DNA from: Sinohyriopsis cumingii
Taxonomy: Eukaryota; Mollusca; Bivalvia; Unionida; Unionidae
Assembly (NCBI GenBank): GCA_028554795.2
Contig: CM068831.1
Span: forward strand, 65,252,982 to 65,316,981
DNA length: 64,000 nt
Direction of reading: 5' to 3'
Shown here: positions 24,878-36,429 of the stretch, piece by piece
Layout of the letters: every line of letters begins with the position of its first letter
Position numbering within the stretch: position 1 is the first letter of the stretch
Translations under genes and position numbers: made by a program
The notes under the pieces: generated by a model
What the model was told of the DNA's origin: nothing
Seen by the model: only the letters and a program-made list of their open reading frames with translations
The model's database searches: none

Positions 24878-25055
24878 TTAAGGGCACAGAAACATAAGCA
24901 GGTTATGTGGTGCCCAGGAAAGTGGAGTAAAATACCTTGCCCAAGAACACATCAAGATAAACAACTGGCACTGACTCAGTAGTAGGATTTGAACCCACAC
25001 CATTTTCAGTCAGGAGCCTGACACACTAGCTACTGAGCCACTGCAGTTCCTAAAT
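24878..25055 (-). mobile_element. SINE-like repeat, family C, reverse orientation
   Basis: On the minus strand it begins ggaactgcagtggctcagta (box A-like), has tgggttcaaatcc (box B) and then cttgggcaaggtattttact, related to the copy at 9717-9945. Confidence 0.65.
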
Positions 25056-25299
25056 ACAAAATATAGAGATCAAACCCAGGACATATGCCAACAAATTCAA
25101 GCAAACATACAAAGCTAGAAGATCATGACCAGCCAAAGTTGGATATCTTAAGTAGGTTTTTTGTTCTTCTCATTCTGGATTCCAAACTCGTCTCTGACCT
25201 ATTGGGATTCATAAACAAAACTCAGTCCCTCACCAACATCAGCATATTCTCTCACATCACTACCATGACCCAAAAATAAAAACTGGCCGCAACATCACA

Positions 25300-25400
25300 T
25301 CATAACAGGTAAAGGGAAAGCACAGCTGCTGTTGAGCACTGAACTCACAACCTTTCTGATCAAAAACTGGCATGCATCCTGCTAGACTACAAAGACTAGA
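25300..25400 (-). mobile_element. tRNA-like SINE fragment
   Basis: The minus strand shows tagtctagcaggatgcatgc and gttgtgagttcagtgctcaa, arranged like box A and box B. Only the head is recognisable. The flanks 25056-25299 and 25401-26379 show nothing else. Confidence 0.4.
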
Positions 25401-26379
25401 CAAAACGATCCAGATCAGATAACATGACCTTAAAAAAAGAAACTTCTATGCTCAGTTTGAGCTCAAGTTTAATTACGAGTCAATCAAGAACAGTGTCACA
25501 GATGTCAAGTTACTTGTGATTAATTGAACACGATTCTCAAGCAAAACTCAAGTATACAGACTCGGATTTCCAAGACAGGTCAGTTAGATGCATGCATAAC
25601 CTTGACCTCAAGAAATGGAATGAAACTTCACAAGTTCTTTACCATCATGTTACAGCATAAACAGAGTCATGACCTTGAAACAATTATTGCAGACTTTGGT
25701 ACAATGTATAGCCAAAATGCTAACTTTCCATCTTCTGCCTTGAACATAATCACAACAATTAACCCCATGAATCTGGTGTGTTTCTGACAAGATATTATTT
25801 GTATGCAATGTCTACAACTGCTCCAAAATCAGTATGGTTTGGTTTTCTGGTTATCACTTAGTTATCTGTTTGACAGTGGTGAAGCTGTGTTATCTCTTTC
25901 ATCATGGATCCTAATGAAATCTACAGCAAAACTAAGATAACAAAACTAAGACAAACACTCATGAAATCGCTATTTTACTCATCCCTCGTGCATTTTTTTG
26001 TATTATTCACAAAAAGGGCATAAATTATACATAGAAAGAACAAAGAAATAAGACATGAATGCCAGGTCCTAATTAAAACTTTTCCCAAGGCAATCAACAG
26101 ATCATAAAGATAAACTTGTCTGAAAATGTTAAGCAGAACATCACTTTTGAATCCCTTATCAAAATTCAGTAAAAAAATTAGGCCTGAACTTGCACTATCT
26201 TTAATTAGTGTGGGCTTACAACAATGTATCTCTCATGCAATGTGAGGACTGAAGACATAAACAGGAGGCTCAACTGGTTCTGGGATTGCTCACCTGACTG
26301 CTGCCTATCAGCAAAAGCAGACGGCTGAGAAATCTGAGTCAGTAGGAGGCTTACTGGAGAAAATCTGTTTTTTTTCTTA

Positions 26380-26976
26380 TGCATTTTTATGACACATCAG
26401 CTGCATTTGTCTGATACTAAAATGCCTTTTTGTTAAGTTTCCTTCTTTTAAAGTTGGTTTAATTTGGATGAGCATAATTTTACCAAAAAAATATGTTGAA
26501 TGTGTTTCTATCTTTATTACCATGGCCATTTTAAGGCCAATCTCCAAAATGTATATAAAGACTAAAAGTTCCTCACACCATAATGTCTTCTTTCAAATTT
26601 GGTAAGATTTTATTTCTTGGTTGTTGAAAAGTTGTTTAAATTTTTTAATTTTAAGTTTTTATTTTACACAATGGCCATACTTTATGTTGAGGTGGCATAC
26701 TCTGTATAAATCTGAAAGCCAACATCTGGCTGTTTTCTACCAAATTTAGTCAAATTCTGTCAAGCAATTTTCTGAGAAGTCAGTGAAAGTTTTTTCTTTT
26801 TGTTTAAGTAACAGTTGCCACATTCAATGGCAGATTTCTATCACCTTAAAACTGTAAGGTACTTCATGCCAGGATGCTTTCTGTTCAATTCAGTAAAATT
26901 CTGCTCAGTGTTTTTTTTTATAGAAAGAGTTGCTTAAGAGTTTTGCAGACTTTAAAGATGTGGCAGATTGGCATCA
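26380..26976. repeat. Degenerate repeat family with ~150-bp units
   Basis: Three to four units with tcaaatttggtaagatttta-like and gagaagtcagtgaaagtttt-like blocks. The family continues at 27580-27660 (tagaccatcatgccaggact), so the MITE at 26981-27575 interrupts one unit. Confidence 0.6.
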
Positions 26977-27579
26977 TTAACACATTAAACCCTGGATCTT
27001 TTTGCCATTTTTGCCTGAAAATCGAGTAGGAAACACATTTTGAAAGCTATTTCTGAATAGACTCGAAAACACCAAATCCCCGGTCATCTTTCAATAACAT
27101 ACTGCCTAGTTGTGTTAGAAACATCATTTTTCGTTGGCTATTTGACTTGTGCATGAGCAGAAGGGTAAAAGTTGGACTTCTTTTTTTTTTTTTTTTTTTG
27201 CTAAATGGAGCCATTATTTTTGTATGGAGACCACTCTTTATTCCAAATGCCCATCTTATTCTACTTTTTGCAAAGGCTCATCTGTCTGTTTGCAGTTCAT
27301 ACCGGTTTGCCTTAGATCTGAGACCAAAAAGTCTAAAATCCGGACACAAAATGGGATTCTGACCATGGGCGAATTTTGCGTTAAAAAAAGTTGGGTCCAA
27401 AAAATGAGGTTTTTCTATCTGTATTGCACCTAGATATTCCAGATTATTTGGTATCATTGTAGAACTACATCTACCTTTCTATAATACTACCCACTTTAGT
27501 GTATCATGCATGACCATGACGCTACAGAGCTCAGCAGTAGGCTACTACCTCCTGCCCCGTAAAGGGGTTAATGTGTTAA
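26977..27579. mobile_element. TTAA-flanked MITE, copy 2 (595 bp plus TTAA duplications)
   Basis: Same family as 7437-8030: starts cacattaaaccctggatc, ends aaaggggttaatgtg, with TTAA at 26977-26980 and 27576-27579. The interior aligns along most of its length (for example ttccaaatgcccatcttatt). Joining the flanks across one TTAA restores the surrounding repeat order, which supports a genuine insertion. Confidence 0.87.
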
Positions 27580-27869
27580 TACAAATCAAATAGACCATCA
27601 TGCCAGGACTTATAGCTGAAAATGTTTTGTGAGAAATTTGTGAAAATAGCATTTGTTGATGGATGCATGACAGATAATGATATGGCAAAGGACCACACCA
27701 TAAACTCACTTAGCCCTATGGCTGGGTGAGCTAAAGAAACACTTGAAAATTATCATTTTTGTTAATGCTCAATTCTGAAGAAATCATGTAATTATACCCC
27801 ATTTTGTTTTTTAAACTTGTTCACATTTACTATCATGATGTAACCTACTTCCGAGTTCTGTACTGTTCA

Positions 27870-28235
27870 ACATGGTTTTAAGATACACCAAAGTGGGTGG
27901 TAGTACAGAAAAGTAGTCAGATGTAGCTAAGTAATGATACTAAATAATGCAGACTTTGTGCTTGCATTACCAGTTGTCGGAACCAGAGTTCATGTAAGGA
28001 TTTTATACTTTTTGGCTGGAGATCTAAAGCAGACCGGTCCAAACTACACATACAAAGATGTACGTTTGCAAAAAGTAGGATCAGTTTGAGACTTGGAGTA
28101 AAAGGTGGCCATGCCATGAAAATGATGGGTCCAATAGGCCAAATAAAAAAAAGAAGAAAAAAAAAGAGAAGGAATTACAATTTTTACCCATCTTACCTCT
28201 GTCTCAGGCAAAAATGACAAGAATCTCCCAGGATT
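27870..28235 (-). mobile_element. Diverged third copy of the TTAA MITE interior, inverted
   Basis: The minus strand shows cctactttttgcaaacgtac and ggtctgctttagatctccag with aaaaagtataaaatc, matching the interior of 7441-8026 and 26981-27575 with many changes. The left end (caaagtgggtggtagtacag) corresponds to the 3' part of those copies. The terminal repeats are not clear. Confidence 0.6.
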
Positions 28236-28239
28236 AATG

Positions 28240-29410
28240 AGATAAGTGGCAGGGATATTGTGATATCGTATGTCCCATCCACCCATTTACCTGTCATGCA
28301 CATACCAAAAGTGGAAATTCACAGAACTTTGTTTTGTTTTTAAGTTACTCTTGTAGTTGCCATCTATAACAGCAGGGTGGGGGTGAGCCATCATATAAGT
28401 CTAATACCCTTATGGTTCCTGGGAGGGGATCAAAGTTAAATGTTCAGTAGATATGTTCAGTATGTGTAGAGTTCAATGGAATGTCAGCTCAGTGCTGGCT
28501 GTGTAGTGCTGAATAAAGGAGCCCATAGGGTTCCATGTGTATGGACATCAATGTACATATATGTGTATGGCACATCATCACAATCAAAGATATATGGCAC
28601 ATCAGCACAATCCAGGATATATGGTGCATGACTGAAATTTTTGTTCTAAAATTATAAAGGGAATAATTGTATAAACACGTATGGAAGATAAATCAATCAA
28701 AATAAACAGAAATATGAAGTCTGTCAAGATAAAATACAACTCTAAAAACCTTCATGAAGATAAACTGTTGGGACTAAAATAAATATTTTCTGTCACAATT
28801 TACAATGCCAGTTTTAAACTTCATAAATGTAATCCTGACATAAAGATGAACCACATGGATTCTGCATTAAAACCCTTGGAGTAAGCATGGGCAAAGTTTT
28901 GGGAAGTAGGGTTTGTAATATGCAATAAAAAGCATAGTCATTGCAATCTTGTACTATTGCATTTGGTCTATTTTGAAGATTATAAAGTTGCTTACACTTA
29001 ATGAAAAATTATTTTCTCTAAGCATAGAACATTTATGAGGGAAATCTGTCAATGATGTTTGTTATATGACACAATTATTTAAAATATACTAATATATAAA
29101 TTCATATAAGATTCCAGTATTATCTGACATTTTCACACAAAAGCTTGCAGTGTCACTTAAGGTAATGTTTTATCAAGATCTGTCATAATTTGTTGATCAA
29201 ACTTTTGCTGACAGTTGTTTTCCACCTCAGATTTCAAGCAAACCAGTTATTATTAAAATGTTTTATATGCATATAATTTGATTTTAAAAATTTGAACATT
29301 TTAGCAGCAAATATAAGTTACCATCTGCCATAGTGTAACACTTTCATTTTGTCAATGTTTTTGGACTATAATGCCCACTATCAAATCTTGGACTAAATGT
29401 CCACAATCTT
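28240..29410. other. Intronic sequence, nothing recognised
   Basis: Contains a small local repeat at about 28565-28630 (tatatggcacatcagcacaa), otherwise nothing recognised. Confidence 0.5.
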
Positions 29411-29411
29411 T

Positions 29412-29662
29412 CAAGTTGTTGTTGTTGCGGGGTTTAACACCATTTTTCAGCATACGATAGGCTATACATGGCAGCCAGTATTAATGGTGGAGGAATAACC
29501 CGGGAAAACTCCGGGAAGAACCACTGACCCACAAGAAGCTACTGGCAAGCTTTCTCACAAACCCACATTGGCTGAATCTGAGACTCGAACCGGCGCAGAC
29601 AGAGGTGAAATGGCACCATAACGGAGAGCGCTTTAGACCACTCGGCCACTCGGGGCCCCCAA
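29412..29662 (-). mobile_element. tRNA-derived SINE, family B (best full-length copy)
   Basis: On the minus strand: ggccgagtggtctaaagcgc (box A), gccggttcgagtctc (box B), tgtgggtttgtgagaaagct, ggaggaataaccc complement in the body, atgtatagcctatcgtatgc, and a tail gttaaaccccgcaacaacaa. Both promoter boxes are well preserved. Confidence 0.88.
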
Positions 29663-29792
29663 TCTTTCAAGTAACCACTGAGCAAATGACCTCAAAATCA
29701 TCATGTTAGTCCGACATTTGTGGCAAAGACAGCTGATAATATATCAATTACTACCATATCACCATTACAGTTATAAAATGAAGTTTTAATGT

Positions 29793-30013
29793 ATCGTATA
29801 TACTTGCTTATATATGTCAAGCCCAACGCAAACAACAAAGATCCTGATCTACCATAGCATGATGCACCTCAAACTAGAGTCTATGTTGATTGTTCTATTG
29901 ATTGTTCCAAACAAACTGCACACACCCTGATCTGCTGGCACATTAAGTGATGGCAGATCTGGGTTTGTGCAGTTCACAGTTGGACTTAACTTATAAATAA
30001 GTATATACGGTAA
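29793..30013. mobile_element. Palindromic MITE-like element, copy 6 (best full-length copy)
   Basis: About 220 bp with inverted ends: left gtatatacttgcttatatat then gtcaagcccaac, right gttggacttaacttataaat then aagtatatac. Internal blocks gatcctgatctaccatagca and ccctgatctgctggcacatt are also mutually inverted. There is no coding capacity. Confidence 0.75.
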
Positions 30014-31000
30014 TTTAGCCAGTCATCACAAAAGAAATAACATAGGACCCATGGAAATGCATATGAACATTTTTGTTTCCTCATGAATTTTATATCACCT
30101 CCCAATAGTGAAAACTGACTGATATGCTTTATATTGGAGAAAACATGAGGAAATTAAAAAGTACTGTTTTCTTCCCCCAAGTGGCATTCAATATACATTC
30201 CTTGCAAAATATATGAAAATGAAAATTAACTGGGAAAAAATGAGATGTCAAAGATCCCATCATCCAAGATAATGAACTTGTTGCCAGGATATCAGAAGCT
30301 TTAGACAATCGATAGCATTGTAGAGCATTAGCATATGACAGGACTAGTAAAATTGAAATGAAAAACTAAGTTATAATATTTTTGATAAATTTTATATAAA
30401 GTGCTGGAAACCTTATTTAACAGCAAATGTGGTAAGACAGTGTCAGAATGAAATGACCCAAAAGTACGGCTGCAGGTTTCATAAAGAGTATATAAAGAGA
30501 CAATATTACTGTGTTATACAAACATACAGGTCAAAGTCACTACTCAAAGAAATCAATATTATTGGAAATCTGTCAGCCAGGTAACACTTATCAACACTTG
30601 TACAGAGAGGGATACCAAGGACTCTGGTAGTAATTCTGCCATTAAAAAATATTTCACAGGTACAGATTTATCTACAATGGCAAGGCATATACATGGTACA
30701 TGACACTTATATCTGCTCACAAATGCAGTCTACAGAATAATGTATGAAATTGCAGGCAGATGCACATTGTTAAAGGAAGTGGGTTTTCATATCTGACACA
30801 TGCAGACACTCAGACACAAACACAAAGACACACACACACACACGCACACACACACTTGTCTACTTCTATGCATGGAGACCAAATTAAAATCATACCATGC
30901 CACATTTAATTGGGATAACATGGAAAATAAGTGCAGGAAAATCAACAACAACAATGCAGTTTTAACTGTACTCTGAAAATATTTATAACAGCACTCTGAA
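30014..31000. other. Intronic sequence with an (AC)n run
   Basis: An AC-rich microsatellite lies at 30825-30855; nothing else recognised. Confidence 0.5.
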
Positions 31001-31004
31001 AATA

Positions 31005-31165
31005 ATTTTGGTTTTATTATGCTGAGTAAATGGGAGTTAGCACCTCTCCCAAGTTCACAATGAAGCAGGTGACCCTGGCTGGCATGGGCAGTTATCAAAC
31101 CTGCAACCCTTGGATTATGAATCCAATGCTCTACCAGCTGACAGCTACTGTGGCTCCACCAAGAA
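31005..31165 (-). mobile_element. SINE-like repeat with tRNA-Met-like head
   Basis: The minus strand reads ggagccacagtagctgtcag, ctggtagagcattggattca taatcc (an anticodon-arm look-alike with CAT) and ggttgcaggtttgataa (box B, one change), then gccagggtcacctgcttcat. The stem pairing is too damaged for a functional tRNA. A related diverged copy is at 47085-47240. Confidence 0.55.
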
Positions 31166-31359
31166 AATCAATGTTAAGTTACATCATTTACAATAAAGTG
31201 CGCCACATCATGACATGTGCATGTTGTGTACTTGAGATACTGCTTGTGCCATGCACATTATCTGTCATTCATTGTCATTGTTTTCTGGGATGTAATTTTT
31301 GTATTGCTAAGTTATTCTATATTACAATGAAATTTACCACATGTACCTACCTTAAAGTC

Positions 31360-31575
31360 ACATAAAACTTTAAACTGCATAGACCCTGATCTGCAGTTGC
31401 ATGAAACACTGGCAGGTATGGGTCTATGCAGTTTGTTAGGAGTAATCAGTACAACAAAAATCATTCTAAGACCCTGATCTGATCTGATATGCCCTGCCAG
31501 CACATTATATGATGGCAGATCAGGATCTATGTTGTATTCGGTTGGACATAACTTACAAGTTAGTGTATATGGTAC
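31360..31575. mobile_element. Palindromic MITE-like element, copy 7
   Basis: Shows actgcatagaccctgatctg, centre gtttgttaggagtaatcagt, then ccagcacattatatgatggc and the closing arm ttggacataacttacaagtt. Confidence 0.7.
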
Positions 31576-31651
31576 TTTGTATTCTTAGCATAACTCCTAC
31601 AAATCCTACTTAAAATCATACCAATATTAGGTATAAACCATTTAATTTTTT

Positions 31652-31694
<43 letters not shown>
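31652..31694. repeat. (GT)n microsatellite
   Basis: About 21 GT units. Confidence 0.95.
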
Positions 31695-31695
<1 letters not shown>

Positions 31696-33612
31696 TGGTA
31701 TTTAAAAAAATGTCTGTTGAATTTAAATATTAATATCACATTTAAAGTTTAAAACATGGCCATATGAATTTATGGGTGCAAGATTTTGTAAAATCATTAT
31801 GATCTTAAATGGATTAAATTAAGTCTTGGTCCTATCCCTTTGGGGATCCCACATTTTCAACTCCAGTCTCTCACAGAAAATTGGGCAATAATTTGAGTCA
31901 GCTCCTACTGAGAACCAAGTCAGATTCAGCTTCTATTACAGTCGGCATGAATGCCATCCTTAAATATCCTCCACCAAAAGAACAAGGAAATTTATTGGTG
32001 TAAAATGCAGGAGATTCTAACTATGTAAGAGATACAACATTTAAGCCAATAAAAATAATTTAAATATATAAAAAAAAAACAATTAAAATGAGAGAAAACA
32101 ATTTTGGGCAATACTTTATATATCCCTGTATGGTGCCCCTCCTTTATTCCCTTGTGACAGAGGTCCATGGTATCATTTTATCAAAATGGGTGTATTTCAG
32201 GGTGATCAATGCCTCATTGTCCAGCAACACAATTATCTCAATACAAAAGTTAGGTTCCCCAAAAGGTGGAAAGCTGGATACCAGGGTCTTAAATGGGTTA
32301 TAGTTTTTTTTCTTTTTCCAACCAAATATCTTGTATGTGGTTAAAGAACAAAGAACATCTCTTTGGCTTAGGAATGGGTGGGTGGGTGGTTGGGTTTTAC
32401 AATCACCTCAGTACCTGAAGGGCATTGGTGTCTATCAATCAAAGATTGCATGTATGCTTTATTATTGGCCCTGCTAGGTTGTAGTAGTGTCCTTTCCCTT
32501 TCCACTGCACCCAAAGTTAACCATCCACAATTAAATCTTTTTTTTCTTCAGAATACAGTGATCCTGCTACCAATATTAGGTGGGTGGTTGGGGGTCTGGT
32601 TGTTTTTAATACAAAAAATAGTCTAGCCCCCAAATAGCTTGAAAAATATTCTTGCTTTGGTTTATATAGAAATAAATAATTATATTCACTATGTTATTTT
32701 TTATATATAAAAAAAACCCTTAGTTTTAAAAAAAATCCCATGCCTGCCCCCCCCCCCAAATGATTTGTCTTTTAGCAATGCAAATATTTACATCTAGTGA
32801 AATTACGGCTAGATACTATCTTACTAGAATGAGTGTACAATGGATGCCCTCCTCATCCTGGTTTTTATCAAATATATTTGTAGTGGTCAGGTGGTGTGGC
32901 TTTCAACTCTGATCTAGTGCATGCCAAGATAAGACCAATGAAGATTTATACAGAACTGGCTGGAGGAACCTAAGTAGAATCCAACTCTTGTATTAACTAC
33001 CAAGTTCACAGTTTAGCACTAAATTTAGTTCATGAAGCACTCATATAAATCATATAATGTACCCTTCAACTACAAACTGTATGATCTATAATTGGTCATT
33101 ACACAAAAGCATACAATAATTTAGATTTAATACTCTACAGTGATTATAATTAGGTTATTAAAAGACAGAATTCTGTATGGGCTTGAAGACAAAATTTAGG
33201 TGAAGGTTGCACCACACGTGCTGAATTTTCAGGGTTAAGGTCATACCATTTTTATATTTGAATTGAATATTTATCACTCACCATTATGAATCGTACAATG
33301 AGTAACTGCTGTGGGGAAAAAGTTAATCTTCAATTAGGCTTTGAAGGTTACAAAATGCATCAGATGCAATTAAAATATTTTATGCTCAAGTAATGATTTA
33401 TGTATTCCTGCAGAATAGTAATTTTCTTGGATAGTTGGAAAAATATCCACAATGAGTCTGTGACTCACACAGGTACCATATAGCCTGGATTGTACTAGCA
33501 TGCCATAAAGATGTTTCTGTATGTGTATATATAGATACACACATACACTGTGATTCAACATCTCCACTAACATTGTAATTTAACTGGGGCCAACTGAACT
33601 CAAGATATAGAC
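31695..33612. other. Intronic sequence, nothing recognised
   Basis: A C-rich run at 32748-32757 and two tgggtgggtggttggg-like stretches (32375, 32578). No exon or mobile element recognised. Confidence 0.5.
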
Positions 33613-34106
33613 TTGGATATCCCATTTCATAATGCAGCCAAATGTAAACATAACTGAATTGAGATCTACCATTTCATGACACACCAAAATGTCAAAATTA
33701 ATTACTGAGATCTACCATTTCATGATGCAGCCAAATGTGAACATAACTGAATTGAGATCTACCATTTCATGACACACCAAAATGTCAAAATTAATGACTG
33801 AGATCTACTACTTCATGACACACCAAAATGTCAAAATTAATGATTGAGATCAACCATTTCATAACACACCAAAATGTCAAAATTAATGATTGAGATCTAC
33901 CATTTCATAACACACCAAAATGTCAAAATTAATGATTGAGATCTACCATTTCATAACACACCAAAATGTCAAAATTAATGACTGAGATCTACTACTTCAT
34001 GACACACCAAAATGTCAAAATTAATGATTGAGATCAACCATTTCATAACACACCAAAATGTCAAAATTAATGACTGAGATCTACCATTTCATGACACATC
34101 ACTGAC
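33613..34106. repeat. Satellite array 1, 46-47 bp unit, ~11 copies
   Basis: Unit variant 1 contains gagatctaccatttcatgac then acaccaaaatgtcaaaatta and atgact; variant 2 contains catgatgcagccaaatgtga then acataactgaatt. The first three or four units alternate between variants, the rest are variant 1. The array stops abruptly at the truncated end of the gypsy element. The same two variants reappear at 44628-44745. Confidence 0.92.
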
Positions 34107-34843
34107 TCAAATTTATCATTACACCCACATAGCACACTTCTGTTACCGGTAGTCCAAATTGACATTTTTCCAAATTCAGTGTCAGATTTAATTTTCTGAC
34201 ATTTCTTTGAAACATTTTTCAGTTTTCCATCATGATCTTCCTTTGAAGTTCCCCAAACACTTATGTCATCTATATCAGACTCCACCCCAGGCAGGTCCTC
34301 AAAACACTGTGCTATGTGTTTCTGGAACACTTCTTGAGCAGATTTAATACCAAAAGGCATTCTCAGGTAGCAATATCTACCAAACAGGGTGTTAAATGTT
34401 GTCAATAACTGGCTTTCCCCATCCAGGGGTATTTGCCAGTAATCATGATTGGCATCTAGTTTGGAGAAAACCTTAGCTCCAGCCATCCTTGTGGTTATAT
34501 CTTCAATTATAGGAAGCTGATAATGCTCTTGCTTGATAGCTTGATTCAAGTTTCTTGGATCCAGAAAAATTCGTAGTTTTCCCGACTTGGGTTTTTCAAC
34601 AACTACTAATGAACTGACCCAGTCTGTTAGTTCATTTACTTTATGCATTACATTTTTCCAACCCATCTCTTCCAAAGTTGATTTAAGTGGTTCTCGTAAA
34701 GCCGTAGGAAATTTCCTTGGTGGATTGATGACAGGTTTCACATTTTTGTCAATTGCAATATGATATTTCTGTTTCAGGCATCCTAGACCTTTGAACACAC
34801 TGGGAAAATCTTTCACGATGATTGTCCTTATTCCTGTGAACAC
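34107..34843 (-). pseudogene. Gypsy reverse transcriptase, truncated
   Basis: An open frame shows the gypsy-type RT order: VVVEKPKSGKLRIFLDPRNL (fingers), SKLDANHDYWQIPLD (usual Gly replaced by His in the D-x-x-x-GYWQ block), YLRMPFGIKSAQEVFQ (palm) and DIDDISVWG in place of the common YVDDIL/V box. After KSDTEFGKM the frame runs into satellite sequence. The connection to the protease frame around 34840 needs a frame change. It is inactive as it stands. Confidence 0.85.
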
Positions 34844-34844
34844 T

Positions 34845-35722
34845 GCAAACTACTTGTATTAAGTGCAAATCCTGAGATGCTTTGAACCCAAGAGTAGGCG
34901 GTTGGTTTGTTTTTGTGATAAAAATATCAAGTTCTTGATTCATGCAGTTTAATTTGCATTTGCCTATGACAGTTAATTTGTCACCTGAGTAGCTTGTGAG
35001 ACAGGTCTTGGTTTGTTTTACTTCAACGTTGTCAAAGTTAATTGTTTCAAAATTGTGATTTGGAATGATGTTTACTTGCGAGCCATTTTCAATTTTAAAT
35101 TTGACATCAGTACCATGAAGAGTCAGAGTGACGTAGCATTCTTTACCACTGATTTCAGTGTTTGTCTTTGTCACTGTTCCTACAAAAGATGTTTCTTCCT
35201 CTTCACTTGAGTATTCTTGCATACCATGCACCCGTTTTGTCTTGCAGCATTTCCGAAAATGATGCTGTTTTTGACACCTGTAGCAAGTTTTTCCATAGGC
35301 TGGACACCTACCTTTTGCATATAATTTATCACATTTGCCACAGTTGAATAATCTGGAGTGTGATTTCATATATAACATTTCATCTGCTCTGCAGATAACC
35401 AGTGCTTTTTGTAATGTCAGTTGATCTTCTTGTAAAAATCTTTCTTTTACTTTTTCAGAATTTGTCCAACAGAATTCTATCTCTAATCATTTTTCAAATT
35501 TGCTGCTCTTTGCAATCAATTTAAGTTCAGTTATATATTGGTCATTCTTTTGTTGGATTTTTGTATTGAATCTGTGCTTTTCTACTGTAATGTTCTTCTT
35601 TGGACTGCAATAGTCCTCAAACGTCTTGATAAGTGGAGCAATGTTTTCAGCTTCATTGGCCTTAAATGTAAATGTGTTGTAAATGTCTCGCCATCCTGAC
35701 CAATAATATACAAGATTTTGGA
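34845..35722 (-). pseudogene. Gypsy gag (second part) and protease remnant
   Basis: After the SINE, gag resumes with FEDYCSPKKNITVEKHRF and a stop after SSKFEK, then EDQLTLQKALVICRADEM. A nucleic-acid binding region follows: CGKCDKLYAKGRCPAYGKTC and CYRCQKQHHFRKC. The protease segment reads VKFKIENGSQVNIIP: the catalytic D-T/S-G has become E-N-G, so it cannot be active. The zinc knuckle is shared by many gypsy families. Confidence 0.82.
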
Positions 35723-35723
35723 T

Positions 35724-36027
35724 TTTTTAAAAATGTAGCTTTAACAATTTTTCAGTCATATCGCTACGATGTCTGCAGTGTGGCAGTTTATAGTGATGTC
35801 CAGCACTGGGGCATCATGCCACAGACATGTAGCATGATGTCCCACCCAGTCACATTATCCTGACACCAGGCCGACCAGTCCTAACACTAGCCTCTTAATG
35901 CTGAGTGCCAGGCAAGGCAGCTGTTAGTACCATTTTTGTAAGTCTTTGGTATGACTCGGCCAGGATCGAACCCACAACCTCCCGCATCTGAGGCAGACGC
36001 TCTAACCACTAGACCACCAAAGTGGTT
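35724..36027 (-). mobile_element. tRNA-derived SINE, family A, inserted in gypsy gag
   Basis: The minus strand starts ttggtggtctagtggttaga (box A) and gtgggttcgatcctggccga (box B), with the body to gttaaagctacatttttaaa. The flanks show an 8-base duplication of TATATTAT (about 36028-36037 and 35700-35710), and gag reading resumes on the other side. It therefore inserted after the gypsy element. Confidence 0.88.
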
Positions 36028-36183
36028 GATAATATATAGGAAAGCACTGAATTTTTCTTTGTCTTCTTTATCTGCAAGTGCAACATCTAAGTAAAACTGC
36101 TTAGTCTGCTTCCACCTCCTCCAAATTTCTGCTAGATGGTGTGAATTAAAGTCCATTTCAGGTGGCTGACTGAGTTTTTCCAT
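36028..36183 (-). pseudogene. Gypsy gag, N-terminal part
   Basis: Starts MEKLSQPPEMDFNSHHLAEI, then WRRWKQTKQFYLDVAL, a typical gypsy Gag start (P-x-x-MDF, W-x-x-W-x-Q). It is cut after FLYII by the SINE. Confidence 0.8.
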
Positions 36184-36280
36184 GATGTCACAATTAACAC
36201 CTAAACTTGTGCATACAAATTTAGGATTGTTATGGAGATATATTTCTTAATGGTATAAATCCAACATATTCCAAAATTTT

Positions 36281-36294
36281 CACTTCTGACACCA
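36281..36294 (-). promoter_or_regulatory. Gypsy primer binding site, tRNA-Leu type
   Basis: The minus strand reads TGGTGTCAGAAGTG just after the presumed 5' LTR end (ttggaca). This is complementary to the CACTTCTGACACCA 3' end found in many animal leucine tRNAs. The assignment rests on general tRNA knowledge. Confidence 0.6.
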
Positions 36295-36429
36295 TGTCCA
36301 AGGGAGAATACCTTAACGTTATCATAAGGCATATAGGGTTACAAGTGGGTGAGAGTGGAGCTGACCTTAGGTGACCTGTAACTGTCAGACCATTTGTTGC
36401 AACAGAATATTAATACTGTATATTACCAT

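Larger units (their letters stand above)
34107..36404 (-). mobile_element. Truncated Ty3/gypsy LTR retrotransposon (5' part), containing a SINE
   Basis: Minus-strand order from high to low coordinate: short 5' LTR candidate (36404-36295, tgttgcaac...ttggaca), primer binding site, gag start, nested SINE, rest of gag with zinc knuckle, protease, then the first part of reverse transcriptase. It ends at about 34107, where satellite begins; RNase H, integrase and the 3' LTR are absent. There are in-frame stops and frame changes. It lies between satellite arrays 1 and 2, so it interrupted, or was captured by, the satellite. Confidence 0.85.

Noticed and set aside
29590..29660. Candidate tRNA gene (also 31090-31165 and 35960-36027)
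   Set aside because: These are tRNA-like heads of SINEs; the acceptor stem and other stems do not pair well.
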